64,000 bases of DNA from Datisca glomerata (lineage: Eukaryota; Streptophyta; Magnoliopsida; Cucurbitales; Datiscaceae). The position numbers were made by a program, and so were the translations under genes. This document shows positions 23,220-36,900 of the stretch, piece by piece. The notes beneath the pieces are model-generated. The model had not been told where the DNA came from and ran no database searches. It saw only the letters and a program-made list of their open reading frames with translations. Numbering within the stretch: position 1 is the stretch's first letter; each line of letters begins with the position of its first letter. The stretch spans positions 1,550,001 to 1,614,000 of the forward strand of contig QANY01002976.1 of the NCBI GenBank assembly GCA_003255025.1, given 5' to 3'.

Positions 23220-25481
23220 TATAGATATCATATTTTGTCCAGTCCAATACTTTGAATATACACATTTTTCTTCATATACTAGTCTAAGAATATGTGTATA
23301 ATTGAAAAAGATCTCATTTCTAAAATAGAAAAGTAGCCCAATGACTAAAAATGAAAAAAAGTCTAAAGATTATAAAGAATTTAAAAATGAGCAAAGGGAC
23401 TAAAAGCAAAAAGGTAAACCCTAATTTTACCTATAAATAAGAAGGGGGTCTTTACTTGAGAATGAGGCTTTTGGAGTGAGAAAGATGTGATATTTTAGAG
23501 AGAGAATGAGAGTGATCTTTTTAGAGAGTATGTGAGAAATAAGAGAGATTTTGTTAGAGAGAGAGGAAGAAAGTTTACATTTCTATTTATCTACTCATCT
23601 TCTCCCATTCTTTTTTTCTTAATGTAGTTTAAATTTCTTGCATCTCTCTAACTTGATATCTTGTTCATTGTTCTTCACAATTTCTCATTCATACTTATGT
23701 AGTGTATATTCCTTATTTTCCTTTTCATATATAACTGTTTGTCCATTCTTCTTCATTTTTTACTTTTAATCTAAGTTTTATTTTTATGTATTGATGATTT
23801 CTTACAAATTTAACAAAGAGATATATTTGTCATCAACTCAATCAATGAGGATGATAATAAAACCTTTGAGGGGTATAAATTAACTCAATGTGAAATCAAT
23901 CTTTTGATAGGTTGAAAGTGTACATTTATTGCAAAAATCATCTATGATAATTTCTTATAAATAAAAATGTATAAAATAGAGAGTTAAACATCTATATAAA
24001 GATTATGCAAATATTTAAGCCTTAAATTTTTTTTATGTTCTCACGAGTCTTTTCATTTTTAGATCTTGTTGCTATTTTAGTGACACTTCTTTGAACTAGT
24101 TACCATCCATGATCATTCATTTACTATTGGGTTAGCAATGAAGGAAGAAATGAAATAATGGTAATTAATGAACTAAGTAGTCAAAAATAAAAAAGGGTAT
24201 ATTTATATCCCAAAAAAATATTCTATTTTAAAATTTTTAGTCATCGTGTTTTCGTGACACTCAGTTTAATTAGTTACCGTCTGTGATTTCTCTTTTGCTA
24301 TTTGAATAGTTATGATTGAAGTGATGAAAATAATGGTAATTAGTAAGTTATGTAGTCAAAATTATATATTTATGTCAATTATGCATTTACATATGTGTAT
24401 ATGTATGTATAAATTATCTTAATAAAATTATACATTTACATAAGCTAATTATTTAAATATAAATTATTTAATATTTATTTTTTTTAAAATAGTATAATTT
24501 TATTTAAAATATAAAAAATAAAAAAATGTTAGACCGAGGGTGAGTAATCTCGTCAAATATAGTGTAAACACCTTCGTTCAAACAGAGGGCAAACACCCTT
24601 TGTCCCCCTCCCCTTTTCAATTTTTTTCTCTTTTTATTTTTCATTTTTATTAATTTATTTTTTATTTTTTTTTATTAATATATATTAGTGTTTATTTCAA
24701 ATTTATATTTTTATGTATCTTCTTTACGTGTTTCACCTACTATTCATTTCTTTTTTACTCTATAGATTCTCATCAAATTTATCATACATTTCTAACTTTT
24801 CTTTCACCCTTTTTTTCTTTATATTTGTTGTTCTTCTTATTTATTATTTATTTATGTATCATTTTCATATTTCCATGCTTATAAGTTGATTCTTATCTCA
24901 TTTCCTTATTATTAAAGTTAATACTCACATATGTGTGGATTACAGTCTTAACATTTAGACTCAAATTTTGTTAATATTATTATTTAGTTTTTACTAAAAA
25001 ACTTCTTATGACGGACTTGAGTTTTTTGGGATACCAAATTTCTCAAACTACTGAGGTGAGGGGTTATTTTTTGGATACCATGAATAACTCCAATAATGCT
25101 TTGATTTTCAAAAAAATTAAATACTTTTCAATTGTCTTTATACCATCTATTAAAGGTAATTTACTTTGTTTCATTTTATGATACAAGACATACCTAATAG
25201 GACATTCAAAATTGAATTTATTTCACATTGTTTTAAAATATGATTTGGATAGCATTTGATTAATTTGATAACCACTTTTCATAATGGGTGTTATGGGGTG
25301 CTAATACCTTCCCCACACGTAAATGACTCTGGAACCAACTTTAAATTTTCACTGACCAAAATATTTGATTTTAAAATTGGGTGACCAATCACGTCTTAAA
25401 ATTATTGGTGGCGACTCTGAATTTCTTTTCTCCACAAATAATTTCTTAATCGCCGCTCCACGTCGCACGCACGTTACGACA
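23220..25481 (+). repeat. Element D 5' LTR
   Basis: Aligns with the right LTR from tagatatcatatttt (31443 side: tagataccatatttt) to the shared end gttacgaca. A TATA box, tataaata at 23442-23449, lies upstream of a purine-rich transcribed leader (gagagagaatgagag near 23500). Its length of 2262 bases matches the right LTR once the CACTA insert is removed (about 2.3 kb). Confidence 0.87.
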
Positions 25482-25483
25482 GC

Positions 25484-25500
25484 TTGGCGACTCCACTGGG
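25484..25500 (+). other. Primer-binding site of element D
   Basis: The sequence ttggcgactccactggg follows the LTR end at 25481 by two bases. This form is common in plant Ty3/gypsy elements and confirms the plus orientation. Confidence 0.75.
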
Positions 25501-26439
25501 GATGTAATCAGTCTAACCATGTTTAGATCCATAGAGAGTCAGCTAAAATTTTATTATAGGTTATCTCTTTGTGTGGTTCTTTGTTTGTTTATTTGATTCT
25601 TTATTTTTTTATTCATGCTTGTAGTTGTATATAGTTTATTATTAAATTTTTTTACGATGTCTATTTCTTTATATACTTTCTAATTCACACACATGCACTA
25701 GCCCTATACCCCGGGCTTTCTCTTTAGGATTAGCTAGAATGAGTAGTGGAATGCTTTCGTGAAATTACGGTTCCTGTACAGGCTCATGAAAGTTCTTACT
25801 TAAGTCAACTCTTTTAGGATACCGTTTGGGGGCCTATGTTACTCCGTTTGGATATCAGTGTGGACAACCAGAGAGCATGGTAAGAAATTTAGACCCTAAT
25901 CAAATTTATCTCCACAACTTTAAAGACTACTTAATGGTCAAGTGAAAACAAATACTAGGGCCGTCTAAGTGCTAGATATGACACTTTGAATTATTATGTG
26001 TTATCTTTTAACTGTCATATTTTTTATGAGCTATCGTCATCATCACCATGTCATCATCCTACTCATCATCATCATCGTTATAGATATATCATTTTCATTA
26101 CTTCATGCAACATTTGTGTTGTTGCCATTTTAGCATATAAGTTAAATAAATGTTTTTAGTGACAAGATACTTTTCTCTTCATATATTTGTTTTCTTTCAT
26201 TTATATTAACGTCATCCACTATGTGGTTAAATTTATAATTTGTCTCCATCATATTCATCATAAGTTTATTATTTCTTCATGCATTATAGGATTCATTCTT
26301 CGCTTCATGCATTATTCGTCCATTCTTTCCTTCATGCATTGTAAGTTCATTTCTTCACGTATACATTAATCTAGATTGTATCAATTGTTTAAAAAAAGCA
26401 CACTTGTACACCTCCATAATCCTAACAAATCATGATATC
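25501..26439 (+). other. Leader of element D, no gene seen
   Basis: About 0.95 kb between the primer site and gag. It contains catcat-rich simple sequence at 26035-26080 and repeated tcatgcatta-type phrases at 26275-26345, but no conserved frame. Confidence 0.5.
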
Positions 26440-28030
26440 AAGTTAGAGTTATGGATGAGCAAGCAAAAAATAAATAACAAGAAAAAATGAGGCAATAAAT
26501 CACAGAGCTGAAAGAGCAAATGGTCAGAGTCCTGGAACTCCTTGTCACTAACAAAGGAGAAGCCTATTTTGAGAGTCCGCAAGGGGCTCAATCGTCACAA
26601 GATCAACTTCTAAATGATACTTTATTTTAACCTCCTAGATTCTGTCAAACTTACTGACGTCATCGGGCAGACCAATTCCAGCCTGCTCCATCAACACCAG
26701 TAAATGTACAGCACTACCCACTTCCATGTCCCCAAGAATTGATGCATTCAAGAAAAACTATGTACAACACCTCAACACTAGCACCTGGCCAGAATCAAGT
26801 TTTCACCTCACAAGGAGAACATGATAATGAGTCAATCATCATACATGGTCTTGATGACTCAAAAGCGCAGAGGCCCGCTGACGAGTGATGAGTTAGATTT
26901 TCTGGAAGAGAGGTTATGTGCTATAGAAGGAATAGATGTGTATGGTACATTGATGTAAACCAATTATTCTTAGTCCCAGATGTAACTATCCATCACAAAT
27001 TCATACTACCTGAGTTTGAAAAATATGATGGTAGCATTTGCTCGAGGAGTCACCTTATCATGTATCATAGAAAAATGGTTGCATGCACACATGATGATAA
27101 GTTGTTGATCCATTTTTTTCAAGACAGCCTAATGGGGGTTGCATCTCCCTGGTACATCTAGATGGATAGTCAACATATCTGAGGATGAAAAGACTTAGTT
27201 GACATTTTTCTGAGACATTTTTCTCAAACGTGGAGGGAATTAGCAGCTCGGGTGCAACCCATCTTATCAGAAAAATAAATGACTACAATCTTCATCAATA
27301 CCTTGAGGTCTCTATCCTATAATAGAATGATTGGGAATACTTCAAACAACTTTTCTGATATGATAGTGACTAGTGAAACAATAGAATATGAGCCAAAAAA
27401 TGGTAGAATTTCAGAAGTTGTGTCAGAAGCGTCCTCCGTAGAAAAGAGTCGTCGTCGAAGTAAAAAGATATATATGTACAGACAATCAATTATGTGTATC
27501 CATCACAAGCTGTGAATCTCAGGTCAGGATTTCCAAAGTACAGTGAATGACCTAAATCTGCAGCATCATGTGTGGCAAATACCTCACAAGTGCCATACAA
27601 GTATCACTCCCAACAACCAACATTTCAAAACAACCCAAGATTTTGTGTGATACAACCAATTCACCAGCAAATGTTGGTCACGTTGATCAGCCTCAAAGGG
27701 AGAATAGGAATAACCAATTGTTTGTCCAATATGACTCAATTCTGATGTCCTATACGAAATTATTATCACAATTAATACAAACTAATCAGTTGGTGTCGGT
27801 CCCTTACGAGCCTCTCCAGCCACCAAAGGTGGTATGATCCAACTACTCGATGTGATTATCATGTCGGGTGATAGGACATTCAAATAAAAATGGCGCAACA
27901 TTGAAAGCTAGAGTTCAAATGTTAATTAAAGTCGATTGGCTAAACTTCCAAAAAGCTGACGATAACTCATAGTTAGTTCCAACTCTTCACCATTGCATGA
28001 GAATACCATGAAAAATTTCGTGGGCCATCT
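26440..28030 (+). pseudogene. gag of gypsy element D (degenerate)
   Basis: Broken frames give a Ty3/gypsy Gag: an N-terminal charged helix (ITELKEQMVRVLELL near 26498), then DVNQLFLVPDVTIHHKF near 26950. Next come FEKYDGSICSRSHLIMYHRK and DDKLLIHFFQDSLMGVASPW, the retrotransposon gag domain. MTTIFINTLRSLSYNRMIG (27279), NNFSDMIVTSETIEY and VIGHSNKNGATLKARVQ (about 27865, a remnant of the zinc-knuckle region) follow. At least six frame changes or stops occur. A short acidic frame at 28350-28488 may be the linker before a lost pol. Confidence 0.85.
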
Positions 28031-30430
28031 CTCTTCATGTGATAATGGAAAAACTTGATGTGGTGAATGTTTCAATGGTTGCAATGTATCGATGTGTTCC
28101 TCAGTTCAATAATGGGATGTCAATAAGTTGCCAATGCTTCTTAGGAACTCTCAAGAGTGACGAGCTAATATCAATTTTCTAAAAGCTCTACCCAATGTCT
28201 TAAAAACTTTTGCTATGCATTTTCTTATCGTGTTTCGTATATTTTTAGTCCTCTCCTAATTTTAATTGTAGTTTTGTTTCATTCATGTTTCTATGCATTT
28301 TAAAGTTAATGAATTTCAATGCTTCATTCGTTGTTGTCATATTCTTCCTTCCACTGAACAAACCAACCCAGATTAGGAATTATGATTTTGAGAATAAAAG
28401 TATTAGCAATATTAAATATAGCTTTGACAAACTCATGTTCAATGAAGAGACAAATGAAAGTGAAAATAGTCTTTTGTCTGGTGAATAAAGACATTATAAA
28501 AGGTATTATTCTTATCTGAGGTCATGTTCTTGTTGAAATTATTTCTGATTGGAAATGATGGATAGGCGTTCTTTCTTCTATCCCAAACATTTTTATCCAT
28601 TGCAAGCCCAATGGAGCCTTAAAAATTATTCATGTTATGACACTAAACCAATGATCATTCCCTACATTGGGACAATTATTCTTTTTGTCAAAATACATGT
28701 CTCAAAAGTTGAAAATATTCTCAAACTAGGGCAAAAGAAAAGGAGCAAGGCAAAAAAAATATTGCAAAAAAAATCAAAGCCAAGTGAGCCTTGTGATACT
28801 TTTAAGAGTGTCCTCTTACATTAGGGGAAAACCAGTTCAACAAAAATTCTGAATGCATTTTTTTCAAACTGTGGTAAGTTACAAAAAGTTCATATGCAAA
28901 TATCCAATTTTAATTTCTCAATACAAAATGTCAAAACTCACACTGGGCAGTCTTTGTTCAGCAAAATCCTCAACAGTGATCATTGGTTAAGACATATCCT
29001 TTTCAGATGAGTTTTGAGCCTTTGATATCCTTTCTTTTGGCAGCTGTAAACCTAGCCTACATTACAGTTTAAATGAAAGTCCTCTTCGGATAAAGAAGAC
29101 CTATCTACAATAAGAGCTTGACTTTAAATAAGTTAATATCATAATATATATCTGTCATGAGTAAGACATCACCTTTAAAAAAAAAAGTATGAAAAAAGAA
29201 AAAAATGAGAAGAAGGAAAAGAATGATCACTATAAGTGTGGAAAGTGGTATGAGAAATGCTTTAGTTCTCAAAATAATCGTTCCAAAACTGAGAAAGATC
29301 TTATTCCACAATTTATTTTCTCATAATCTCTTAAAATCCTTATTTATCAGCATTTTTTATCAATAAAAAGCATTTTAATCACAATATACATTTTATCATT
29401 CTTACTTTCTCCATTTCTTTCCTCCAACATTCAGAGCATGTAGATGAAATTACAAATTACTCTTGAAATTACTTAGATTCGTGGGCAAAAAAAAAGAAAA
29501 AAAAAGAAAAATAAGAGTTTGAGGTCATGGTAAAAACTTGAAAGGGCACCATGAGGAAAAAAGAGTTTGAGATAATAGTGAAAAGCTGAAAGGGCATCAT
29601 TGGTGAAAGAAAAATGAGGGACAAATGCACCATGTATATATATAAAAGGGTTTGAAGCTATATGAAAAGACATCATAAGCAATAGGGTGGCATTGAAGTT
29701 ACAAAGCAGTATATTCATAACTAAAGCTCACAGAACACTATTGGATGTTTTACAAAATTAGGAGTAAAAAGAAGAAGCAAAATAAGAAAAATCATGTGTT
29801 TGTCTCCACCAACGACAGAAGCTGAATACTAGGGCATGATCCAGTATAAAGGAACATACCATTTTCTCTATCATATGATTGATATCTCATTGTCTATGAT
29901 CCTAGTCCAAGCGACTGTTTTGAAGGATGATGGAGATGACCATAATGGCCCATTTTCTAAACATAAAAAAACCATCATAAGATTTTCTTAAAATGTTCGT
30001 AATCATGCATGGTGTTCACGCTATATCATCTTAATTGCCTTATAAGTCAACAATTTCATTGCATAAACATGCATCATACTAGTTATTTGATATATCATAC
30101 TAGTTATTTTATTTATATCAAATCATCAAGAACATCCACTTAAAATCTATGACCACATTGGTCAACGTGCAAAAAATCATCAAATAATCTTCTTACAAAT
30201 GTTCACAATCATGCATAGCATGCATTCAAAATCACTACTTTGCATTATATTCAAGAATTACAATGCATAGACATGCATCACATTGATTTATTTTGATACA
30301 ATTCAAGTGCATGAATCATCTCATGATATTCTTTTGAAATCTACACATGACTTTTCAACATTTAGAGTCTGCATTAGTCCAGCTCTAGCTATCATATGAA
30401 GCTTATATAAATCAGATCAAGCATTTCTTT
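28031..30430 (+). other. Element D internal region without recognisable pol
   Basis: About 2.4 kb with no reverse transcriptase or integrase motif. Short repeated phrases occur at 29510-29605 (gagtttgag..atggtaaaa..tgaaagggca). The lysine-rich frame at 28549-28824 is not recognisable. The position between gag and the tandem array suggests replaced or deleted pol sequence. Confidence 0.6.
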
Positions 30431-30440
30431 ATTTTCTTCA

Positions 30441-31310
30441 ATTAAATCGAACCCGAATTTATCGTGGTCAAAGCCCGGTGTCAGCACCTGATCAGTTTTA
30501 ATTAATATGGTTAAATCGAACCTGAATTGAGTCGAGATCGAAGCCTGTGTTTATCCAGGTCCGTTTCTTTTCAAATATCTCCGGTTAAATCGAACCCAAA
30601 TTTAGTCGAGGTTGAAGCTTGTGTCTATCGAGGTCCACTTCTTTTTAACTATCTTAGGTTAAATTGAACCCGAACTGAGTCGAGGTTGAAGCCTATGTCT
30701 ATCCATATCCATTTTCCTTTCATATATCTTGGTTAAATCGAACTTAAATTGAGTCGAGGTCAAAGCATGTGTCTATCCAGGTCCACTTATTTTCAACTAT
30801 CTCTAGTTAAATCAAATCAGAATTGAGTTAAGGTCAAAGCCTGTGTCTATCCAGGTTCATTTTTTTCTCTAATATCTTCGGTTAAATTGAACCCAAATTG
30901 AGTCGAGATCGAAGTTTATGCCTATCCAGGTCCATTTCTTTTCAAATATCTTCGGTTAAATCAAAACTGACTTTGTCGCGGTCGAAACCCGGTGTCACCG
31001 CCTGGTCCATTTCAATTAATATGATTAAATTGAACCTGAATTGAGTCAAGGTCGAAGCCTGTGTCTATCCAGGTCCATTTTCCTTTCAAAATATCTTCAG
31101 TGAAATCGAACCTGACTTTGTCGCGGTCGAAGCTCGGTGTCACCGCCTAGTCCATTTCAATTAATATGGTTAAATCGAACCTGAATTGAGTTGAGGTCGA
31201 AGCCTGCATCTATCTAGATCCACTTCTTTGCAAATATCTCTGGTGAAATCGAAGTGGAATTGAGTTGAGGTTGAATCTGTATCTATTCAGATCCATTTTA
31301 TAATTATGTC
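30441..31310 (+). repeat. Minisatellite of element D, about 12 units in two subtypes
   Basis: Each unit begins with a variant of ggttaaatcgaacc. Type 1 (about 74 bases) continues gagtcgaggtcgaagcctg and ends in pyrimidine-rich caaatatctc. Type 2 (about 69 bases) continues tttgtcgcggtcgaa with ccggtgtcaccgcc and ends caattaatat. Type 2 units lie at the first, eighth and tenth positions among type 1 units. The array sits just before the purine tract and 3' LTR. Confidence 0.9.
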
Positions 31311-31425
31311 ATTTCATAGAGCACGAATCAATCAAGGTCTCTATTCCAATATTTCATATATTATTTTCTCATACCGATCAAAATACTTATCTACACATTT
31401 GTCCACCTTCTAAGTTTAGAAGTAT

Positions 31426-32368
31426 GAACAAATGGGGCACCCGTAGATACCATATTTTATTCAGTCCAATACTTTTGAATATACACATTTTTCCTCATAT
31501 ACTAGTCTAAGAATATGTGTATAATTTGAAAACTACCCCATTTCTAAAATAGAAAAGTAGCCCAATGACTAAAAATGAAAAAAAGAGTCCAAAGACTAGA
31601 AAAAATAAAAAAGGAGCAAAGGACTATAAGTAAAAAGATAAACACTAATTTTTCTTATATATAGGAAGGGTTCATGACTTGAGGAGGAGGCTTTTGGAGT
31701 GAGAAAGAGGTGATAATTTAGAGAGAGAAGGAGAGTGATCTTTTTAGAGAGTGTGTGAGAAACAAGAGAGATTCTGTTAGAGAGGGAGGAAGAGAGTTTA
31801 CATTTCTATTTATTTACTCATCTTCTCCCATTCTTTTTTCTTAATGTAGTTTAAATTTCTTGCACCTCATCTAACAAGATATCTTATTCATTGTTCTCCA
31901 TCATTTCTCATTCATACTTATGTAGCGTATATTCTTTATTTCCTTTTTCATATATAAGTGTTTGTCCATTCTTCTTCATTTTTGAATCTTAATCTAAGTT
32001 TTATTTTATGTACTGATGATTTGCTTACAAATTTAACAATGAGATATCCCTGCCATCAACTCAATCAATGAGGATTATGATAAAGTCATTGAGGGGTGTA
32101 AATTAACTCAATGTGAATCAACCTATTGATAGTTGTAAGTGTACACTTGTTGCTAAAATCCTCTATGATAATTTGTCATACATAAAAATGCATAAAATAG
32201 AGTGTTAATCAACTATATAAAGATTGTGCAAATATTTAAGCGTTTATTTTTTTTATGTTCTCACAAGTTTTTTTGTTTTTTTAGATTTTGTTGCTATTTT
32301 AGTGACACTTATTTGAACTAGTTATCATCCATGGTCATTCCTTTGCTATTTGATTAGCAATGAATAAA
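31426..32368 (+). repeat. Element D purine tract and 3' LTR, left part
   Basis: The tract aacaaatggggcac precedes the LTR start at 31442. The segment matches 23220-24140, including the tctaagaatatgtgtataat run and the transcribed purine-rich leader. It is broken at 32369 by the CACTA element. Confidence 0.85.
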
Positions 32369-32559
32369 CATTACAAGAAATATGACATTCTACAGGATTA
32401 AAATATAAGATTTACAGTCTACTCTTGTTAAAAACTCAAAACAACAAGCGATTTTAAGAATCAAGTAAAAACTATCCATGGTAAAAGTTTAAAAAAAGCG
32501 GGAGGCAAAATAGATGTGGGACTTAAACAAAAATTGGAGACCTCAAATAATTTCATTCT

Positions 32560-34350
32560 CGAGCTCTCTCAGTAGCTCGATATTTTTCTCCATTTTTAGA
32601 GAAGCTCAAATTGTTGCTTCTCTCTAAAAATCGATCCGTCTCAATTCTTCAGAGCATCTGGCCTTCTCTCTCTCTCAGTTCTTCTCCAGAATTAAGTACA
32701 AAGATCCTCGCAGCTTCTCTCTCTCAGACGACCTTGTCTCAATCACCGCAACCTCAACGTCACCACAGCCTCCTTATCTTGTGCTCACCTCGACATCTAT
32801 CACCGTTGTCATCAACCTCTTTTCATGAAGGTAAAAAACCCTGGGAGAGGTGTCAAAATCCCTCCATTTTCTTCCTCTTCTGTACTCGTGCAATTTGAGA
32901 TATTTTTATGCTTTTGGGGGTAAATCAATCCTCATATTTGGGTTTTTTTAGGGATTGTGTATTAGAAGTTTTGGAGTGGGACATTTGGGTGGTAAGTTCA
33001 TTAATTTCTTATATCTTGTGCATTTTTTACTAAGTAGAGTTTAAGGTTTGGTTTTAGATCAGTTCGCATGTTTGGAAATATGGGTTTCAACGCTTCTTCT
33101 TCCACTTCTGAATTGTGATTGGAGTTTTAGGGCTTAAAGAATAGATAAGGTACTGAGTGAGGTGGTCGAACATTGCAGGTACATCTCGTAGGGTATAGAT
33201 TCGAAGGGCTCGTGCTGCTAGTGGTGAGTCTTTGTGGATTTCCTCTCCCCTCTCCATTTCTGGTTGTGGTTTTAATTTTTGGTAAATAAATGAGGAGGTA
33301 AAGAAGTTTGCTCAACTTTATGTTGTTATTTTGCATTCTTACTTCTATGGAATCAGTGGTTAGGTGAATCAAGCCACTTTGGGTCTTGAACATAAAAATT
33401 GTATGAGAAAATGGTATAAGTATGCAGGTGGTGATTTTAACACATTTTTCATTGTGTATTATGCTTCACATGCCAATTTCTTTTCTTTTGCTAGCGTACT
33501 TGTCATGTGAAGATGATCATAAATCGAGGCTTTTGCTAGAACCTGCTTCAACGACGGTGGAAACTAGGTGGACGAAGAGTTTACTTCTATTCAATCATCT
33601 TTAACTTCAATGATGGTGGAAACCATTTGTAGTTACCCAGCAAGTTGCAGCATTGCCTCTTCGACCAACACAAATACTTAAGAATCCATTAATCACATTT
33701 TTGGTTTAAAATAAATTTGGTCATTTGAACTTTTTTTAAAGCACTCGCAATTTTTTCTAAATATTGACTTTTAACATGTATCATACTTTGGGAGTGTTCT
33801 GGATGAAAATGGGTGAAAATGAAACTAATGCAGCAGCTAAATCATATTTTGCTCAACTTTAAGGGTTGTCCTTAATAAAATTTAACATCGAGAATGTATA
33901 GTACTTTTTACTTTGTTAATTATTTCTACATTTAGTAGCTGTCTGATTTGGTATACTTCAATGGTTGAAAGTAGTAATTTGGTGCGACATTGCATTATAA
34001 ACATTCCTCATTATTTTTAGATAAAACTGTGAATAGTTAGGTGTGCTTTCATATTGTTTCATGTTTCAAATTTTATTAGATTTTTAACCAACCCTTCAAA
34101 TGATTTTTTAACAATTACATACCCTATGATATCTATTAATGCAGGTTGCAATCTTTTTGGCAGCTTGCATGTACTTCCTAAATAAGAAGACAAAAAGCTT
34201 GGCTAGAGCTTCATTATCAGGTAAATTTATATGAACTGTACAAAAACTAGAAAGGCAGAAGACGTCTTTCATTTCTCTATTACAGTTAATTAACACTCAC
34301 ATGCTGACTCACTCTTATGCAGATTTACTGCTCTTATGACTGGTTGGGTA
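32560..34350 (+). pseudogene. Gene-like exon and intron pieces inside CACTA element E
   Basis: Several short segments are bounded by consensus splice signals. A first exon-like frame at 32611-32831 (serine-rich, start MLLLSKNRSV) meets ag|gtaaaa. Further pieces are 33179-33223 (gcag before, gtgagt after), 34145-34220 (atgcag before, gtaaat after; reads VAIFLAACMYFLNKKTKSLA) and 34323-34347 (gcag before, gtatgt after). The third piece looks like a membrane segment with a basic tail. I do not recognise the protein. An alternative is chance splice-like motifs in AT-rich DNA, but four in order on one strand favour a captured gene. Confidence 0.45.
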
Positions 34351-36900
34351 TGTGATTCTGTTCTTGTACCCAATATTCCATCAGTATTGCTGCATTGACT
34401 TGGTCACTTGAACTCATCACGTCTCTAGTAGCATGCCTCTTCTTGTTTGTTACTTGTACTTCTCTCAAGTAGAAACATGGGTTATTAATATATAAAGGAC
34501 AACACTCTACTTTTAACTGTTACATTCTACTCCTCTTTCTCTATCTTAGTTTTTTTTGTTGTGTTTTGATGAAGATTCTTGTAATTTCTTTATAATATTA
34601 AATGTGTTAAAATCTAAGCTTCTCTCACTTGTAATCTAGTTTACATTAAGATTTTTCTAGTTGGTTGAATTCAAAAGTGGGGAATTAAGAGATTTTTTAG
34701 ATGAATTGGTATTAGAACAAACATTTGTTGGATGTTTCATTGCGTTAGGATGCTTATAACTTAGTAAATATCTAATGCAACATCTCACTGACACAAATGA
34801 TGTAAGGGATAACTGATGGTACACTTAATTCACATAGCTAACTAGTTTTTGGTTATGTATGCCTTGTTAGTGTTATGTTTAATTTCTGAAGTCTTCTTGA
34901 TGAGTTTTCTATGTCTGAAATCCGATTGGTTGAATATCCTTAACCACATATGAAATATGATGCAAAGAGGTAATAATTGTTAGGTAACTCTATAATTGTT
35001 ATATGTTTCTGGTTCTGTATGGAATTTGTTTCTTCTAATTTATCATCTTCTGGTTATGTATTGCTTCTCTCTTAAACATAACACAGTTGCTTCATCTCCT
35101 AATGCAACTTTTTCTTCTCTGTTTCCATTTATGAACTATTCTTGATGAGTTTTTGGTTTTGTATGCTTTGGTAGTTGGTATTGTTATGGCTTTGTAGGTT
35201 TTTCAACTTAAGGTTAATGGGGGTTGAGATGATAATTTTCACTCAGAATCTCTTCTTTGGGGAATTCGCTAGTGAGCTTAACTGTTACATAATGAATTTT
35301 TTCATTTTACCATTATTAAATCCTCAATCAATGAAATAAGAACTAAATTCCAATCTGAAACAACAGCATATGCTTGAATTAAAATGTTTATGATTTATGG
35401 TTGGGTTTGCATCAATTTAGGAATTAAATATAAGTTGATTGGCATTTGAATATCTTGATTCTAGGAAATCTTGTTAAGCTTTTCATTGCCCAGTTCGCAA
35501 GCTTAAGTTAACAATCTTGATTTGGTCTGTCAAGCACGTCAACTTGTACAAGTAGGCAGTAAGCTCATGTTTCAAGACAAGCACATCGTGACTGTTGAGT
35601 CTCAAAAATTTATGATATTATCTACAATATGAAATAGTGTTATCAAGTTGATGGAATTTTGGTTCTTGAATTTGCAGTATGGTATGCCTCAAATTATTGT
35701 TATTCTTGTGTAAATGGAGCTTCAATATTGAGCCTTAATGAGAATCTGTTGAGAATTTCAGCTAGCCTTGTATCACATATTCAGATGCTTATTTATAAAG
35801 GTTGTAATTGCTTCGAGTACATAGTCATTTATTTGTGGGAATTGTTTTTCTTTAACTTTATTTTTTCAGGCTGCTTAAGTTGCATATATTGGTTTAACAT
35901 GTTTTCATAAACATCCACGCATGCACATCCTGGTAGTCCTTATGTCTTTGGACGTGTGGGAGTTGACCATGATCTTGACTTTCCAGAACCAATGTTGTTG
36001 TTGGTATGTGAACCATTTCATATCAATGCTCATGTGAATTATGATCTCATGCATTACTATTTTTGACTTTTTCTGCCCTCAATGTTTCCATCCCATACTT
36101 TAGAAGTTTGATCTCTTTTTTTATTTTTCGCATCTTGTAGAATACCATATTTCTTGCAGTATGGGAAGAAATACTGCTGTAATTATGCAGCAGAATGAAG
36201 GGTGTTGTCCAAGATTAAATTGTTCAAGGTTATATGTTTGATGCAAGTTATTTGATTTGTTATCATAGTGAATAACTAGTATTATTTTCTCAAAGTATAA
36301 AATGGTGATATGAGTAATGTGAAATTATCTTAAACTTACTATCTTATTCTTTAAAATGGAGGACCTATAAATTATCGAAGGTTTTCAACATGACATCAAA
36401 TTTTGAAGAGTAACAGTGAAACTTTGAAGTTATTTTGTAGCATTGTGAAACTTTTAGATGTTTTTTTTATTTTTTGAATAGCACGTTGTATTAGTAGATT
36501 AATTACTAATACTTTTATATTATAATTATGGATGGTACTTATGGATAATATTTTGTGAAAATGATATGATATTTGAATGCCTTTTAGTCTAGTAACGTAT
36601 TAATTTTGAATGATTAAATAGGTACGCAAACATGTGCATATAAATTGATTGTAAAAAATAGCATTTATAAAATGTTAGGAAAATCTCTTTATAAGAAATC
36701 AAAACTATATCAATGAGATTAAATAAAACCTTATTGTATTTGATTTAATAGGATACAAAAATACATGTGAATATTAATTCACGAGAATTATAAACACATG
36801 TTGAATAAAAGTAACAGGAGTTGAAAAACCTCATTAAACAACGTTCTACATAAGACGAAAAATTATGTAAAAAGTGAGATACCACAAGGGTCTTTACAGG
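34351..36900. other. Interior of CACTA element E, nothing firm
   Basis: AT-rich sequence resembling plant introns. A short stretch near 35930-36000 could be another exon (SPYVFGRVGVDHDLDFPEP, followed by gttggtatgt), but its identity is unknown. No transposase motifs were seen. Confidence 0.4.

Noticed and set aside
27584..27769. Minus-strand frame over the D gag
   Set aside because: It is a shadow of the gag relic on the plus strand.
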